Numbered from the stretch's first letter, positions 38,382 to 48,104 are shown. The stretch is DNA of 64,000 nucleotides from Xanthomonas vasicola (GCF_000772705.2 NZ_JSBW02000039.1:124001-188000); one strand, 5' to 3'. Notes: generated by a model from the sequence alone, not told the origin. Made by a program: numbers and translations.

Positions 38382-39242
38382 CTAATCATTGGCAGCCGAC
38401 AAACTGCGGCCGCGTTCGGTAGCTGCGGCAATTGCGTTGGCGGTAAGCGCTTCGAAGCCGCCGGCCTGGAATGTCTCCATGGCGGCGTGGGTGGTGCCGT
38501 TGGGCGAGGTTACGCGGCGACGCAAGACATCCGGTGCTTCGCCCGATTCGGTGAGCATACGCGCGGCGCCGAGCAATGTTTGCAGCACCAGCGTGCGTGC
38601 AGTGTCTGGGGGCAGGCCCTGTGCTTGTGCGGCAGCCTCCATCGCTTCGGCCAGCAAAAAGACATAGGCCGGTCCGCTGCCGGAGACCGCAGTCACCGCA
38701 TCCATCTGCGCTTCGTCCTCTATCCACACGGTGACGCCGGCGCTGTCCAGCAGTCGGGTTGCCTGCTTGCGTTGCGCGTCGGAGACGCGTGCGTTGGCAT
38801 ACAGCCCGGTGACGCCGGCGCCGAGCAGGGCGGGGGTGTTGGGCATGGCGCGCACTACAGCGACATCGCCGCCCGACCAGCGCTGCAACTGCGTGGCGGT
38901 GATGCCGGCAGCGATGGAGACCAGCAGCGGTTGTTGTGCCTGGGCTAGATCGGCCAGCTGCCCACAGACTGCTGGCAAGACCTGCGGCTTGACCGCCAAG
39001 ACCCAGGTCGCCGCAGCGTCGACTGCGGTGCGCGCATCTTCGACGACCTGCACGCCGAAGTCGCGCGCCAGTGCATCGCGCAGCTCAGCCACCGGTTCGG
39101 CCACACGGATGCTGTCAGCCGGCGTGCCTTGCCGGATCAGCCCAGCAATCAGGCTGCGCGCCATGTTGCCGCCGCCGACGAAGGCGATGCGCGCAGCGTC
39201 GGAAGATGAGGAAGAAGGCGTGGACGCGACAGGCGTGGTCAT
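38382..39242 (-). CDS. proC: pyrroline-5-carboxylate reductase ProC
   Basis: A 286-residue enzyme making proline from pyrroline-5-carboxylate. The Rossmann motif FVGGGNMARSLIAGL is near residue 18, the NADPH-binding VLAVKPQ near 95, and the family signature (AVTAVSGSGPAYVFLLAEAM) near 175. A Ser/Thr-rich N-terminal leader of about 15 residues precedes the fold. It lies 44 bp after yggS, the usual pair. Confidence 0.96.
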   Translation of the reverse strand: MTTPVASTPSSSSSDAARIAFVGGGNMARSLIAGLIRQGTPADSIRVAEPVAELRDALARDFGVQVVEDARTAVDAAATWVLAVKPQVLPAVCGQLADLAQAQQPLLVSIAAGITATQLQRWSGGDVAVVRAMPNTPALLGAGVTGLYANARVSDAQRKQATRLLDSAGVTVWIEDEAQMDAVTAVSGSGPAYVFLLAEAMEAAAQAQGLPPDTARTLVLQTLLGAARMLTESGEAPDVLRRRVTSPNGTTHAAMETFQAGGFEALTANAIAAATERGRSLSAAND

Positions 39243-39286
39243 TGCAGCACCTTTAATAAGAGATCGATATGGGGAACGCGATGTGG

Positions 39287-39979
39287 TCAGGCGGAGGCAG
39301 CCGGCGACTGGCCGCGCGCGCCGAACAAGGCCGTGCCCACACGCACCATGGTGGCGCCGGCCGCAATCGCTTCGGCAAAATCCGCGCTCATGCCCATCGA
39401 CAAGGTGTCCACCTGCCGGTGACGAGTTTTGAGTTGCTCGAACAGCGCCTGCATGCGCGTAAACGCGGCCTGGCGTCGTGCCTGCTCGGGAAATGGGGCA
39501 GGAATCGCCATTAGCCCGCGTAGCTGCAAGCGCGGCTGCAGTGCGATCGCCTCGGCCAGGCTATCGATCGCCTCCGGCGCGCATCCGTGTTTGCTGTCCT
39601 CGTCGTCGATGTTGAGCTGGATCAGCACATTCAAGGGCGCGCGGTCGTCCGGGCGGTGGCGTGCCAGCAGCGGAATCAATTTGGCGCGGTCCACCGTCTG
39701 CACCCAATCGAAGCACTGGCTGGCCAGTTCGGCCTTATTGGATTGCAGGTGGCCGATCAAATGCCATTCCAGCCCCAGCGCACGCAATTGGGCGATCTTG
39801 GCCTCGGCTTCCTGCACGTAGTTTTCGCCGAAGGCGCGCTGGCCTTGCGCGGCCAGCCCGGCCACAGCCTCGGCCGGCTTGGTCTTGGACACCGCCAGCA
39901 GCCGTACGTCGGTACGCGCATGTGCGGCAGCGGCGGCGTGGATGGCGTCGAGAATTTGCTGCAGCGACGAAGCCGGCAC
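39287..39979 (-). CDS. yggS: YggS-family PLP homeostasis protein
   Basis: A 230-residue PLP-binding TIM-barrel protein. The cofactor lysine is in LLAVSKTKPAE, followed by FGENYVQEAEAK, WHLIGHLQSNK and the C-terminal phosphate-site MGMSADFAEAI...VRVGTALFG. It has no catalytic activity known; it buffers free pyridoxal phosphate. The conserved yggS-proC arrangement next to pilT is seen in many gammaproteobacteria. Confidence 0.95.
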   Translation of the reverse strand: MPASSLQQILDAIHAAAAAHARTDVRLLAVSKTKPAEAVAGLAAQGQRAFGENYVQEAEAKIAQLRALGLEWHLIGHLQSNKAELASQCFDWVQTVDRAKLIPLLARHRPDDRAPLNVLIQLNIDDEDSKHGCAPEAIDSLAEAIALQPRLQLRGLMAIPAPFPEQARRQAAFTRMQALFEQLKTRHRQVDTLSMGMSADFAEAIAAGATMVRVGTALFGARGQSPAASA

Positions 39980-40391
39980 GTGGCATTCCGGAGAAGGATG
40001 GGAGGGCTATAGTGCCGCCCGCCGCCCTTTCCTTCCAGCTGACGGCTTGCCGTGCGTACATTGATACGACGGCGCCGCGCCTATATGCACGTTGTGTCTG
40101 GGCGCGCGGTTAGCCTCAAAGCCCCAGCTCCTCTTCAGTAGCTAGGCGTCCGGCTGGGGCACAGGCGTCTCGTACAATTCCGACCAAGACCCCGACTCAA
40201 GTGGAGGCCGCGGCAGCGCAGACGCCGCGCCCGGCAGGCGCTCCGCCCGTACCGGGCGCAAGGCAACCGTTTCAGCCAGCCCCACCCGCGGCCGGCCTGA
40301 AGCGGCCCGGGCCGCTTCCCGCCAGCAGCCAGAACGCTATACTGCCGGCCGGGGAGTACCTTCCAATCGCAGCCTAGGGGAAAAGCAGCGC
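39980..40391. other. divergent spacer between yggS and pilT
   Basis: About 410 bp that must hold promoters for the leftward yggS-proC unit and the rightward pilT-pilU unit. TATACT at 40338-40343 could be a -10 for pilT, 50 bp before its ATG, but no good -35 is paired with it. No gene or clear repeat was seen. Confidence 0.5.
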
Positions 40392-41429
40392 ATGGATATC
40401 GCTGAACTATTGGCGTTTTCTGTCAAGAACAAGGCATCGGACCTGCACCTGTCTGCAGGGCTGCCGCCGATGATCCGTGTCGATGGCGATGTCCGCCGCA
40501 TCAATATTCCGGCGCTGGACCACAAGCAGGTGCACGCGCTGGTCTACGACATCATGTCGGACAAGCAGCGGCGCGATTACGAGGAATTCCTCGAAGTCGA
40601 CTTCTCGTTCGAAATTCCGTCGCTGGCGCGTTTCCGCGTCAATGCGTTCAACCAGAACCGCGGCGCCGGTGCGGTGTTCCGTACCATTCCGTCCGAAGTG
40701 CTGACGCTGGAAGACCTGGGCTGCCCGCCGATTTTCCGCCAGTTGATCGACCAGCCGCAGGGCCTGATCCTGGTGACCGGCCCGACCGGTTCGGGCAAGT
40801 CGACCACGCTGGCCGGCATGATCGACTACATCAACAAGAACGAATACGGGCACATCCTCACCGTCGAGGACCCGATCGAATTCGTGCACACCTCGCAGAA
40901 GTGTCTGATTAATCAGCGTGAAGTGCACCGCGATACGCACGGCTTTAACGAAGCGCTGCGCTCGGCGTTGCGCGAAGACCCCGACATCATTCTGGTCGGC
41001 GAATTGCGCGACCTGGAAACCATCCGCCTGGCGCTCACCGCTGCGGAAACCGGCCACTTGGTGTTCGGCACCCTGCACACCAGCTCGGCGGCCAAGACCA
41101 TCGACCGCATCATCGACGTGTTCCCGGCCGGCGAGAAGCCGATGGTGCGCTCGATGTTGTCCGAATCGCTGCGCGCAGTGATTTCGCAGGCGCTGCTGAA
41201 GAAGGTCGGCGGCGGACGTACCGCAGCGTGGGAAATCATGGTCGGCACCCCGGCCATCCGCAACCTGATCCGCGAGGACAAGGTGGCGCAGATGTATTCC
41301 TCGATCCAGACCGGCCAGCAATACGGCATGCAGACGCTCGACCAGCACCTGCAGGACCTGGTCAAGCGCAGCCTGATCACGCGCAACCAGGCGCGCGAGT
41401 ACGCCAAGGACAAGCGGATATTCGAGTAG
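40392..41429 (+). CDS. pilT: type IV pilus retraction ATPase PilT
   Basis: A 345-residue hexameric secretion-type ATPase. Walker A is GPTGSGKSTT (about residues 131-140), the Asp box and Walker B are in DPDIILVGELRDLET, the His box is HLVFGTLHTSS, and the C-terminal AIRNLIREDK matches PilT. It powers pilus retraction for twitching, surface sensing and DNA uptake from the cytoplasmic face of the inner membrane. It is followed by pilU. Confidence 0.97.
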   Translation: MDIAELLAFSVKNKASDLHLSAGLPPMIRVDGDVRRINIPALDHKQVHALVYDIMSDKQRRDYEEFLEVDFSFEIPSLARFRVNAFNQNRGAGAVFRTIPSEVLTLEDLGCPPIFRQLIDQPQGLILVTGPTGSGKSTTLAGMIDYINKNEYGHILTVEDPIEFVHTSQKCLINQREVHRDTHGFNEALRSALREDPDIILVGELRDLETIRLALTAAETGHLVFGTLHTSSAAKTIDRIIDVFPAGEKPMVRSMLSESLRAVISQALLKKVGGGRTAAWEIMVGTPAIRNLIREDKVAQMYSSIQTGQQYGMQTLDQHLQDLVKRSLITRNQAREYAKDKRIFE

Positions 41430-41541
41430 CAGGGATTGGGGATTCGGCATTGGGGATTCGCAACGGCGATTTCCCGGCCGGACCCCGCTCTTGCGAATCC
41501 CGAATCTCTACTCCCGAATCCCTGCTCCAGAGGAGCACGCC
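41430..41541. repeat. GGGATTCG-type inverted spacer repeat between pilT and pilU
   Basis: The spacer contains GGGATTGGGGATTCGG and TTGGGGATTCGCAA near the left end and the complementary GCGAATCCCGAATC and CCCGAATCCC near the right, so it can form a long stem. The same GGGATTSG/CSAATCCC words fill the spacers at 27979-27993, 47959-48042 and 58464-58750. Confidence 0.7.
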
Positions 41542-42672
41542 ATGAGCACCATCGACTTCACCTCCTTCCTCAAGCTGATGGCGCATCAGAAGGCGTCGGA
41601 CCTGTTCATCACCTCGGGAATGCCGCCGGCCATCAAGGTGAATGGCAAGATCAGCCCGATCACCCAGACGCCGCTGACTGCGCAGCAGAGCCGCGATCTG
41701 GTGTTGAACGTGATGACGCCCTCGCAGCGCGAGGAATTCGAAAAAACGCACGAGTGCAACTTCGCCATCGGCGTGTCCGGGGTCGGACGTTTTCGCGTGA
41801 GCTGCTTCTACCAGCGTAATCAGGTGGGCATGGTGCTGCGCCGGATCGAAACGCGCATCCCCACCGTGGACGAGCTGAGCCTGCCGCCGGTGATCAAGAC
41901 GCTGGCGATGACCAAGCGCGGCATCATCATCTTCGTTGGCGCCACCGGTACCGGTAAGTCGACTTCGCTGGCTGCGATGATCGGCTACCGCAACCAGAAT
42001 TCCACCGGGCACATCATCACCATCGAAGACCCGATCGAGTTCGTGCACAAGCACGAGGGTTGCATCATCACCCAGCGCGAAGTCGGCATCGACACCGACA
42101 GCTGGGAAAACGCGCTGAAAAATACCCTGCGCCAGGCGCCGGACGTGATCATGATCGGCGAGGTGCGCACCCGCGAGGGCATGGATCACGCGATCGCCTT
42201 CGCCGAAACCGGCCACCTGGTGCTGTGTACGCTGCACGCCAACAACGCCAACCAGGCGATGGACCGCATCATCAACTTCTTCCCGGAAGATCGCCGCAAC
42301 CAGCTGTTGATGGATCTGTCGCTCAATCTCAAGGGCGTGGTCGCGCAGCAGCTGATTCCGACGCCGGACGGCCGTAGCCGCCGCGTGGCGATGGAAATCA
42401 TGTTGGGCACGCCGCTGGTGCAGGATTACATCCGCGACGGCGAGATCCACAAGCTCAAGGAGATCATGAAGGAGTCCACCAACCTGGGCATGCGTACCTT
42501 CGATCAGAGCCTGTTCGAGCTCTACCAGGCCGGCGAAATCAGCTATGAAGACGCGTTGCGCTACGCCGACTCGCAGAACGAGGTGCGCCTGCGCATCAAG
42601 CTGTCGCAAGGTGGCGATGCCAAGACCTTGTCTCAGGGCCTGGATGGTGTGGAGATTGCCGAGGTTCGATAA
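41542..42672 (+). CDS. pilU: PilT-dependent retraction ATPase PilU
   Basis: A 376-residue PilT paralog. Walker A GATGTGKSTSLA (about 133-144), Walker B DVIMIGEVRTREGMD and HLVLCTLHANNANQ are present. The ATG at 41542 has AGAGGAG a few bases upstream; 17 extra upstream codons in frame are part of the spacer repeat and are rejected. PilU works with PilT to add retraction force. It is separated from pilT by a foldback repeat but in the same direction. Confidence 0.96.
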   Translation: MSTIDFTSFLKLMAHQKASDLFITSGMPPAIKVNGKISPITQTPLTAQQSRDLVLNVMTPSQREEFEKTHECNFAIGVSGVGRFRVSCFYQRNQVGMVLRRIETRIPTVDELSLPPVIKTLAMTKRGIIIFVGATGTGKSTSLAAMIGYRNQNSTGHIITIEDPIEFVHKHEGCIITQREVGIDTDSWENALKNTLRQAPDVIMIGEVRTREGMDHAIAFAETGHLVLCTLHANNANQAMDRIINFFPEDRRNQLLMDLSLNLKGVVAQQLIPTPDGRSRRVAMEIMLGTPLVQDYIRDGEIHKLKEIMKESTNLGMRTFDQSLFELYQAGEISYEDALRYADSQNEVRLRIKLSQGGDAKTLSQGLDGVEIAEVR

Positions 42673-42882
42673 GGACTGCGGCAGTCACGCAGGACGTGCA
42701 GTAGGTAAAGATTCCAACCCGGCCCGCAGTGGGGCGAGATCTGATCGCGGGTGCCAAGTGGACGAGCCGGTCGCGGTGGTATTGCGCCATTGAACTGGAA
42801 GCTGGCTTTGCGGTTGGTCGCACGCATCGCACCGGATGACTCAAGCCCGGCTGCGCTGCGCACCGGCGTGCTGAGGTTTCAG

Positions 42883-43656
42883 ATGTCACCGCGCCAGCCG
42901 ATAGTGTTTAATGTCCGCACCCCACTGCAGTCCCCACCCGTGAGCCTTCCCGATTCCGATCTCTGTCCGGAGCAAGAGCCGTTGCCCGACGACGGCGCCG
43001 TGGTGACATCCGGTCCGTTAACCCCGCCGCCTGATTCGGCTGGGACTGCCGCCGACGACCACGCTTTCCACCATTCGGTTGCAGAGGATGTGCAAGGCAT
43101 GGTGTTGGCGACCCTGGTCGCATCGCTTGGTCTGGCCATCTTTGCCAAGGGTGGCTTGATGATCGGTGGCATGGCGGGCGTGGCCTTCTTGCTGCACTAC
43201 GCGCTGCACTGGCATTTCGGGCTGGTGTTCGTGTTGGTCAATCTGCCGTTCTACTGGCTGAGCGTGCGCCGCATGGGCTGGGAATTCACCTTGAAGACCT
43301 TTGTGGCGGTGGGTGCATGCGGGGCGCTCACCGACCTGCTGCCGCGCTGGGCCGAGTATGCGCACGTCGAGACGCTGTTTTCGGCGATCGTCGGTGGCGC
43401 GCTGGCGGGGTTGGGCATCCTGTTCTTCATTCGCCATCGCGGCAGCCTGGGTGGCATCGGCATCCTGGCGGTGTACCTGCAGCGCGAGCGTGGCTGGAGT
43501 GCCGGCAAGGTGCAGATGAGTTTCGACGCGATGTTGATGCTGGTCGCATTCTTCGTGCTGACGCCGGATAAGGTGCTGTATTCGGCCATCGGCGCGTTGA
43601 TGCTGAGTTTGGTGCTGATGTTCAATCACCGCCCGCATCGTTATATGGGTCTGTAA
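42883..43656 (+). CDS. YitT-family membrane protein
   Basis: A 257-residue protein with about five hydrophobic segments from residue 70 onward: VLATLVASLGLAIFAKGGLMIGG, FGLVFVLVNLPFYWLSV, TFVAVGACGALTDLL, IVGGALAGLGILFFIRH and a last one near the C-terminus. The GGMAGVAFLLHY and RHRGSLGGIGILAVYLQ segments fit the YitT (DUF161) family. A 60-residue polar, Pro/Asp-rich N-terminus is unusual. The start at 42883 has TGAGG about seven bases upstream; a GTG at 42940 is possible. Function unknown. Confidence 0.8.
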   Translation: MSPRQPIVFNVRTPLQSPPVSLPDSDLCPEQEPLPDDGAVVTSGPLTPPPDSAGTAADDHAFHHSVAEDVQGMVLATLVASLGLAIFAKGGLMIGGMAGVAFLLHYALHWHFGLVFVLVNLPFYWLSVRRMGWEFTLKTFVAVGACGALTDLLPRWAEYAHVETLFSAIVGGALAGLGILFFIRHRGSLGGIGILAVYLQRERGWSAGKVQMSFDAMLMLVAFFVLTPDKVLYSAIGALMLSLVLMFNHRPHRYMGL

Positions 43657-43808
43657 CGTCTGCCGACGACCGCTTGAGTGGTAAACAGGCCGCGAGCAGT
43701 TACCAGATGGGCGTGGCTGGGCACAGGAGCCCGAGCGTGCGAGTGGTGCATGCCGCTGCGAGTATTATCCGTGTGCGCCTGGGCGGCGCAGTCGGTTTGT
43801 TCGCTGTT

Positions 43809-44705
43809 CTAAGTGCCTTCGCGTGGCGGGCAATCGGTAGGCAATTGCAGCCGTTGCATCAAACCGCGCGCATCGAACGGCGCATGCACCTTCATGTCGT
43901 TGTCGAAGTAGCAGTAGACATCGCGCGAGGCGCGCTTGCGCGCAGGTGCGCCGACGCGTGCCGCATCGTCCGGTTCGCCGCCGCTGGCCCAGGCGGCAAT
44001 GCGTGCCGCCCAGCGATCTAAGGCACTATCGCTGTAGCCGCTGGCGTACAACTGCGCATCGCCATGCAGACGCAGATAGACGAAATCGGCGCTGACGTCT
44101 TCCAGATACGGAAATTTCCCCGCAGTGTCGGCAACTACCACGGCAACATTGTGCCGCCGCAGCAGACGCATACAGGCCAGATCGCAGAAGCTGTCGTGGC
44201 GCACTTCCAGTGCGTGACGGATCGGCCGCTGATGATCGATCGCCAGTGCGCTACGGCCCTGCATCAGCGCAGTGTCGCGCTTGCGCGCCAGTGCCAGTGC
44301 CACCTCGCTATCGCGCGGCAGGCTGCTCAGAAACGCATCCAGCAGATCGCCATCGAAACGTAATGTTGGCGGTAGCTGCCACAGGATCGGTCCAAGTTTG
44401 GCGCCCAGCCGCAGCACACCGGAGGCGAAGAAGTTGGCCAGCGCCTGGTCGCAATCGCGCAGGCGCTTCATATGGGTGATGAAGCGTGGGCCCTTGACCG
44501 AGAAGACAAAGTCGTCCGGCGTTTCGTCATGCCAGCGCTGGAAGCTTTCCGGACGCTGCAGGGAATAAAACGAGCCATTGATTTCCACACTGGGAAAGCA
44601 ACCTGCGGCGTACTCGAGCTCGCGCCGCTGGGCCAGGCCGGCCGGATAAAACGTGCCGCGCCAGCGCGCATAGCGCCAGCCGGAAATGCCAATACGAATC
44701 GCCAT
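43809..44705 (-). CDS. DUF72 domain-containing protein (YecE-like)
   Basis: A 298-residue protein with the DUF72 barrel: IGISGWRYARWRGTFYPAGL at the start, EINGSFYSLQRPESFQRW, FSVKGPRFITHMKRL and a LEVRHDSF region. The C-terminal YCYFDNDMKVHAPFDA is also typical. The YecE-like family is widespread and has no settled function. It is adjacent to tag on the same strand, 36 bp apart. Confidence 0.88.
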   Translation of the reverse strand: MAIRIGISGWRYARWRGTFYPAGLAQRRELEYAAGCFPSVEINGSFYSLQRPESFQRWHDETPDDFVFSVKGPRFITHMKRLRDCDQALANFFASGVLRLGAKLGPILWQLPPTLRFDGDLLDAFLSSLPRDSEVALALARKRDTALMQGRSALAIDHQRPIRHALEVRHDSFCDLACMRLLRRHNVAVVVADTAGKFPYLEDVSADFVYLRLHGDAQLYASGYSDSALDRWAARIAAWASGGEPDDAARVGAPARKRASRDVYCYFDNDMKVHAPFDARGLMQRLQLPTDCPPREGT

Positions 44706-44741
44706 GTCGCGAGCATTTCGTGTGCGGTGTGCAAGAGGTGT

Positions 44742-45314
44742 CTAGCCGCGCTGGACCGTGCGCGTTCTTTTGGGCTTGTGCGCCTGTATCCACGGTGGTG
44801 CCAGTGGCTGGATCTGCGCAAACACCGGGCAGTCGGCATGGTGCGCACCGGGCAGGTAGCCCAGGCTCATCAGGAACTCGCCGGTGATTTCGCCGCCGGT
44901 GAAGCGGAAGGTCTTCTTGAACAGCTTGATCCAGGCCGGTTTGTCAAGCGGATGGTGTGCGTCCAGCCACTGCGCGAAGCTGCCGTGCGTGGCGCGCAAG
45001 CTCTGGATGACCTGTGCGTTGTGAATTGCCGCCAGCACCTTGAGGCGATTGCGGATGATGCCGGCATCGCCCATCAACCTGGCGATGTCGGCGTCGCCGT
45101 ACGCGGCGACGGTGTCCACGTCAAAGCCGTCATAGGCCTGCTGGAAATTGACACGCTTACGCAGGATGGTTTCCCAGCTCAGTCCAGCCTGGTTGATTTC
45201 CAGCACCAGTCGCTCGAACAATTCGCGTTCGTCGCGCTGCGGAAAGCCGTATTCGTGGTCGTGGTAGTGCCCATGAACCGGATGGCCCGGGGCGATGCTG
45301 CAATAACCGCTCAT
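44742..45314 (-). CDS. tag: DNA-3-methyladenine glycosylase I
   Basis: A 190-residue base-excision glycosylase that removes 3-methyladenine from DNA. The conserved YHDHEYG near residue 20, LVLEINQAGLSWETILRKR and YDGFDVDTVA are present. Cys5 and His18 near the start and the C-terminal HHADC carry the zinc ligands expected of the family. Start chosen at 45314; a 50-codon extension to 45464 lacks similarity. It is leftward, next to the DUF72 gene. Confidence 0.93.
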   Translation of the reverse strand: MSGYCSIAPGHPVHGHYHDHEYGFPQRDERELFERLVLEINQAGLSWETILRKRVNFQQAYDGFDVDTVAAYGDADIARLMGDAGIIRNRLKVLAAIHNAQVIQSLRATHGSFAQWLDAHHPLDKPAWIKLFKKTFRFTGGEITGEFLMSLGYLPGAHHADCPVFAQIQPLAPPWIQAHKPKRTRTVQRG

Positions 45315-45604
45315 GAGTGTGCCTGTGATGGTGGAGCAGGAGGCGAATCGCATGCCGGCAGCGGCGACATCGGGGCGACGAAGCAACTGGCGGATTGATC
45401 GGTTCGCCATTTGCACAGCTGCACCGCTTTCGGCTGCATCACCACTTGCACCCGTTGCGATCAAGCTGAACGCGCCGGTCAGGTGCAGCAGATGGACAAC
45501 GGCAAAGCGCGCTGCCCCGGAAGCATTGATCGCTGCAAGGTGCCAGCAAACCCCAGTATGGCAGCAGCTCTGCGCGCGGCGAAGCGAACGGCTAGAATGC
45601 GGCC

Positions 45605-46171
45605 ATGTCTGTTTTGTCCACGCCTCTGGCCAACCAACTGCTGATTGCGCTTCCGGCGCTGTCCGACCCCACCTTTTCGCGCAGCGTCGCGCTGATCTGC
45701 CAGCACGACGAGAACGGCGCCATGGGCGTGCTGGTCAACCGACCCTCCGAATACACCTTGGGCGAAGTGTTGGCGCAGATGGGCATCGACACCGACGATG
45801 AGCCGCTGCGCGAGCAGATCGTGCTCAGCGGCGGGCCGGTGCACCCGGAGCGCGGCTTTGTGATCCACGACGATGCGCGCGAATGGGATTCCAGCCTGGA
45901 AGTGGGGCAGGGCGTGTTCCTGACCACCTCGCGCGACATTCTTGAGGCCATGGCGGCCGGCAACGGCCCGCGCAATGCGCTGGTGGCGCTGGGCTGCGCC
46001 GGTTGGGGCGCAGGCCAGCTGGAATTCGAACTGGGCGAGAACAGCTGGCTCACCGCGCCGTCGGATGCCAATGTGCTGTTCGCCACCGCGCTGGAAGATC
46101 GCTGGCAGACCGCCGCCGGGCGTATTGGCGTGGACCTGTTCCGGCTTACGGATTATTCCGGGCATGCCTGA
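45605..46171 (+). CDS. YqgE/AlgH family protein
   Basis: A 188-residue protein of the UPF0301 family: [16 protein letters not shown] at the start, [33 protein letters not shown] and a C-terminal [22 protein letters not shown]. The fold is known but the biochemical role is not; AlgH was named for alginate regulation in Pseudomonas. Overlap by eight bases with ruvX is the standard conserved arrangement. Confidence 0.93.
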   Translation: MSVLSTPLANQLLIALPALSDPTFSRSVALICQHDENGAMGVLVNRPSEYTLGEVLAQMGIDTDDEPLREQIVLSGGPVHPERGFVIHDDAREWDSSLEVGQGVFLTTSRDILEAMAAGNGPRNALVALGCAGWGAGQLEFELGENSWLTAPSDANVLFATALEDRWQTAAGRIGVDLFRLTDYSGHA

Positions 46172-46631
46172 GGCGGGCGTGATCCGTTCCGATGGCACGG
46201 TACTGGGCTTCGACGTGGGGTCGCGCCGGATCGGCGTCGCTGTCGGCACGGCTCTCGGTGCGGGCGCGCGTGCGGTCGCCGTCATCAACGTGCATGCCAG
46301 CGGCCCCGACTGGGTTGCGCTGGACCGCGTGCACAAGGAATGGCACCCCGACGGCCTGGTAATCGGCGACCCGCTGACACTGGACGACAAAGACCAACCT
46401 GCACGCAAGCGCGCGCATGCGTTCGCCCGCCAACTGCGCGAGCGCTACGCGCTGCCGGTTGTGCTGATCGACGAGCGTTCCAGCTCGGTTGAGGCCGCGC
46501 AGCGTTTCGCGCGCGAGCGCGCCGATGGGCGCAAGCGCCGCCGCGATGCCGAAGCGCTCGACGCCATGGCCGCTGCGGTGATCGTCGAACGCTGGTTGGC
46601 TGCCCCCGACCAAGCCACCCTTCTTCCTTGA
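46164..46631 (+). CDS. ruvX: Holliday junction resolvase RuvX/YqgF
   Basis: A 155-residue RNase H-fold protein with [12 protein letters not shown] (first catalytic Asp), [16 protein letters not shown] (catalytic Glu) and a [16 protein letters not shown] block carrying the third acidic residue. The ATG at 46164 overlaps the yqgE end; a much longer frame from 45942 is out of phase with that gene and rejected. The family acts in pre-16S rRNA 5' processing and has been proposed as a resolvase. Confidence 0.93.
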   Translation: MPEAGVIRSDGTVLGFDVGSRRIGVAVGTALGAGARAVAVINVHASGPDWVALDRVHKEWHPDGLVIGDPLTLDDKDQPARKRAHAFARQLRERYALPVVLIDERSSSVEAAQRFARERADGRKRRRDAEALDAMAAAVIVERWLAAPDQATLLP

Positions 46632-46644
46632 CTCCCGACCTGCG

Positions 46645-47592
46645 ATGACCACCATGCAACTCGATTCGGACGGACGCCTGCGTCACCTGCTCACCCTGGA
46701 AGGACTGCCGCGCACCACGTTACTGCAATTGCTTGACCGCGCCGGCCAGATCCGCGATGCGGCGGTGGGGCGTGTGGGCAAGCGCAGTGTGCTGGCGGGC
46801 ACCGCGGTATGCACGCTGTTCTTCGAACCCTCCACGCGCACGCGCAGTTCCTTCCATCTGGCGGCGCAGCGGCTGGGCGCGGACGTGCTCAATTTCGATG
46901 CCTCCACCTCATCCACCCGCAAGGGCGAAACCGCGCGCGATACGCTGAAGAATCTCGAAGCGATGGGCGTGCGCGGCTTTGTGGTGCGTCACCCCGACGA
47001 CGGCGCGGTGGAAGCGATGGCCGCCGCCGCAGGCGAGGGCACCGCGTTGATCAATGCCGGCGACGGACGCAGCGCGCATCCCACCCAGGGTCTGCTCGAC
47101 ATGCTCACCTTGCGTCAGGCCAAGGGCACTGATTTTTCCAAGCTGAAGGTGGTCATCGTCGGCGACGTCAAGCATTCGCGCGTGGCGCGCTCGGACCTAC
47201 ATGCCTTGCGCACGCTGGGCGCCGGCGAAATCCGCGTCTGTGGCCCGGCGAGCCTGCTGCCCGACGACGATATGCTGGATGGCTGCGTGGTCGGCCAGGA
47301 TTTCGATGCCATGCTCGAAGGCGCCGACGCGCTGATGATGCTGCGGCTGCAGCGCGAGCGCATGGAAGAAGGCCTGGTGCCATCGCTGGAGCAATACCAC
47401 ACCGAATACGGCCTGACCCGCGAGCGTTTGGCACGCGCCGGCCGCGATGCCGCAGTGCTGCACCCGGGCCCAATCAACCGCGGCGTGGAAATCACCGATG
47501 AAGTGGCCGATGGCGCGCAGTCTTGTGTGCTGCGGCAGGTCGCCAACGGCGTCGCCGTGCGTATGGCTGTGCTAGAAACTCTGCTGTGCTAA
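46645..47592 (+). CDS. pyrB: aspartate carbamoyltransferase catalytic chain PyrB
   Basis: A 315-residue enzyme joining carbamoyl phosphate to aspartate in pyrimidine synthesis. The carbamoyl phosphate site is FFEPSTRTRSSFHLA, with HPTQGLLD and LHPGPINRG further on. No pyrI regulatory gene follows, as in pseudomonad-type organisms where the catalytic chain associates with a DHOase-like partner. It follows ruvX after 13 bp; the yqgE-ruvX-pyrB order is conserved. Confidence 0.96.
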   Translation: MTTMQLDSDGRLRHLLTLEGLPRTTLLQLLDRAGQIRDAAVGRVGKRSVLAGTAVCTLFFEPSTRTRSSFHLAAQRLGADVLNFDASTSSTRKGETARDTLKNLEAMGVRGFVVRHPDDGAVEAMAAAAGEGTALINAGDGRSAHPTQGLLDMLTLRQAKGTDFSKLKVVIVGDVKHSRVARSDLHALRTLGAGEIRVCGPASLLPDDDMLDGCVVGQDFDAMLEGADALMMLRLQRERMEEGLVPSLEQYHTEYGLTRERLARAGRDAAVLHPGPINRGVEITDEVADGAQSCVLRQVANGVAVRMAVLETLLC

Positions 47593-47735
47593 GAGCAACC
47601 AACAAAGCGACTGCGCTTACGCCAGGCGGGCGCGGCCGGTGCTCAGAATCGGCATATATCACTCGTACACTGCGGTTCCTGCGCGCCGTCCGCACTCACC
47701 TGACGGCCGCTCGCTACGTCTCGTTGGCCGCTCTC
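47591..47735 (+). repeat. MITE-like repeat B, copy 1
   Basis: A 145-bp unit that resembles 63817-63960 throughout: ends AAGAGCAACCAACAAAGCG and CGTCTCGTTGGCCGCTCT are inverted, and the interior shares CCAGGCGGGCGCGGCC, ACTCGTACAC, CGGTTCCT and CGCCGTCCGCAC. It begins two bases before the end of pyrB (the stop TAA is part of it). No coding capacity. Confidence 0.8.
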
Positions 47736-48104
47736 AAAACGGCTGCGCAGTCGCTTTATTTGACGCGCCAAGAGCTGCAACGCGACTGCACACTTAACGG
47801 GCGATCGCGTTTGATCTTTGAATCGTTAATTGCGAAGAGACAGCGCCTTTTTGACGAACGCACACCTGATCCGCTCCGCGGTCGCGTTCGATGCGCAACT
47901 TCATGAGTGCAGACAAACCGTCGCTTGCTGCCGGACGCACTCCGCAATCTGCTCTTGCGATTTCCGATTTCCGATTTCCGATTTCCGATTTCCGATTTCC
48001 GATTCCGATTCCGATTCCGATTCCGATTCCGATTCCGATTCCCGCACCATCAGCTAACGCTCACTCGCCTATCGTGACGGCTCCTCTCAGCGCAGGAGAT
48101 CGCA
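47593..48104. other. repeat-rich spacer between pyrB and osmC
   Basis: The spacer holds repeat B copy 1, about 220 bp of unremarkable sequence, and a compound tandem repeat at 47959-48042. The open frame running through the tandem repeat (47891-48451) would encode a Pro-Ile run and then the wrong frame of osmC, so it is not a gene. Confidence 0.7.
47959..48042 (+). repeat. compound tandem repeat (GATTTCC)6(GATTCC)7
   Basis: Six perfect copies of the 7-mer GATTTCC run directly into seven perfect copies of the 6-mer GATTCC, which differs by loss of a T. The array ends 62 bp before the osmC ATG and so could affect promoter spacing. Perfect homogeneity indicates recent slippage. Confidence 0.97.

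Noticed and set aside
47959-48042. Possible CRISPR array
   Set aside because: Units are 6-7 bases with no spacers and no cas genes; it is a simple tandem repeat.
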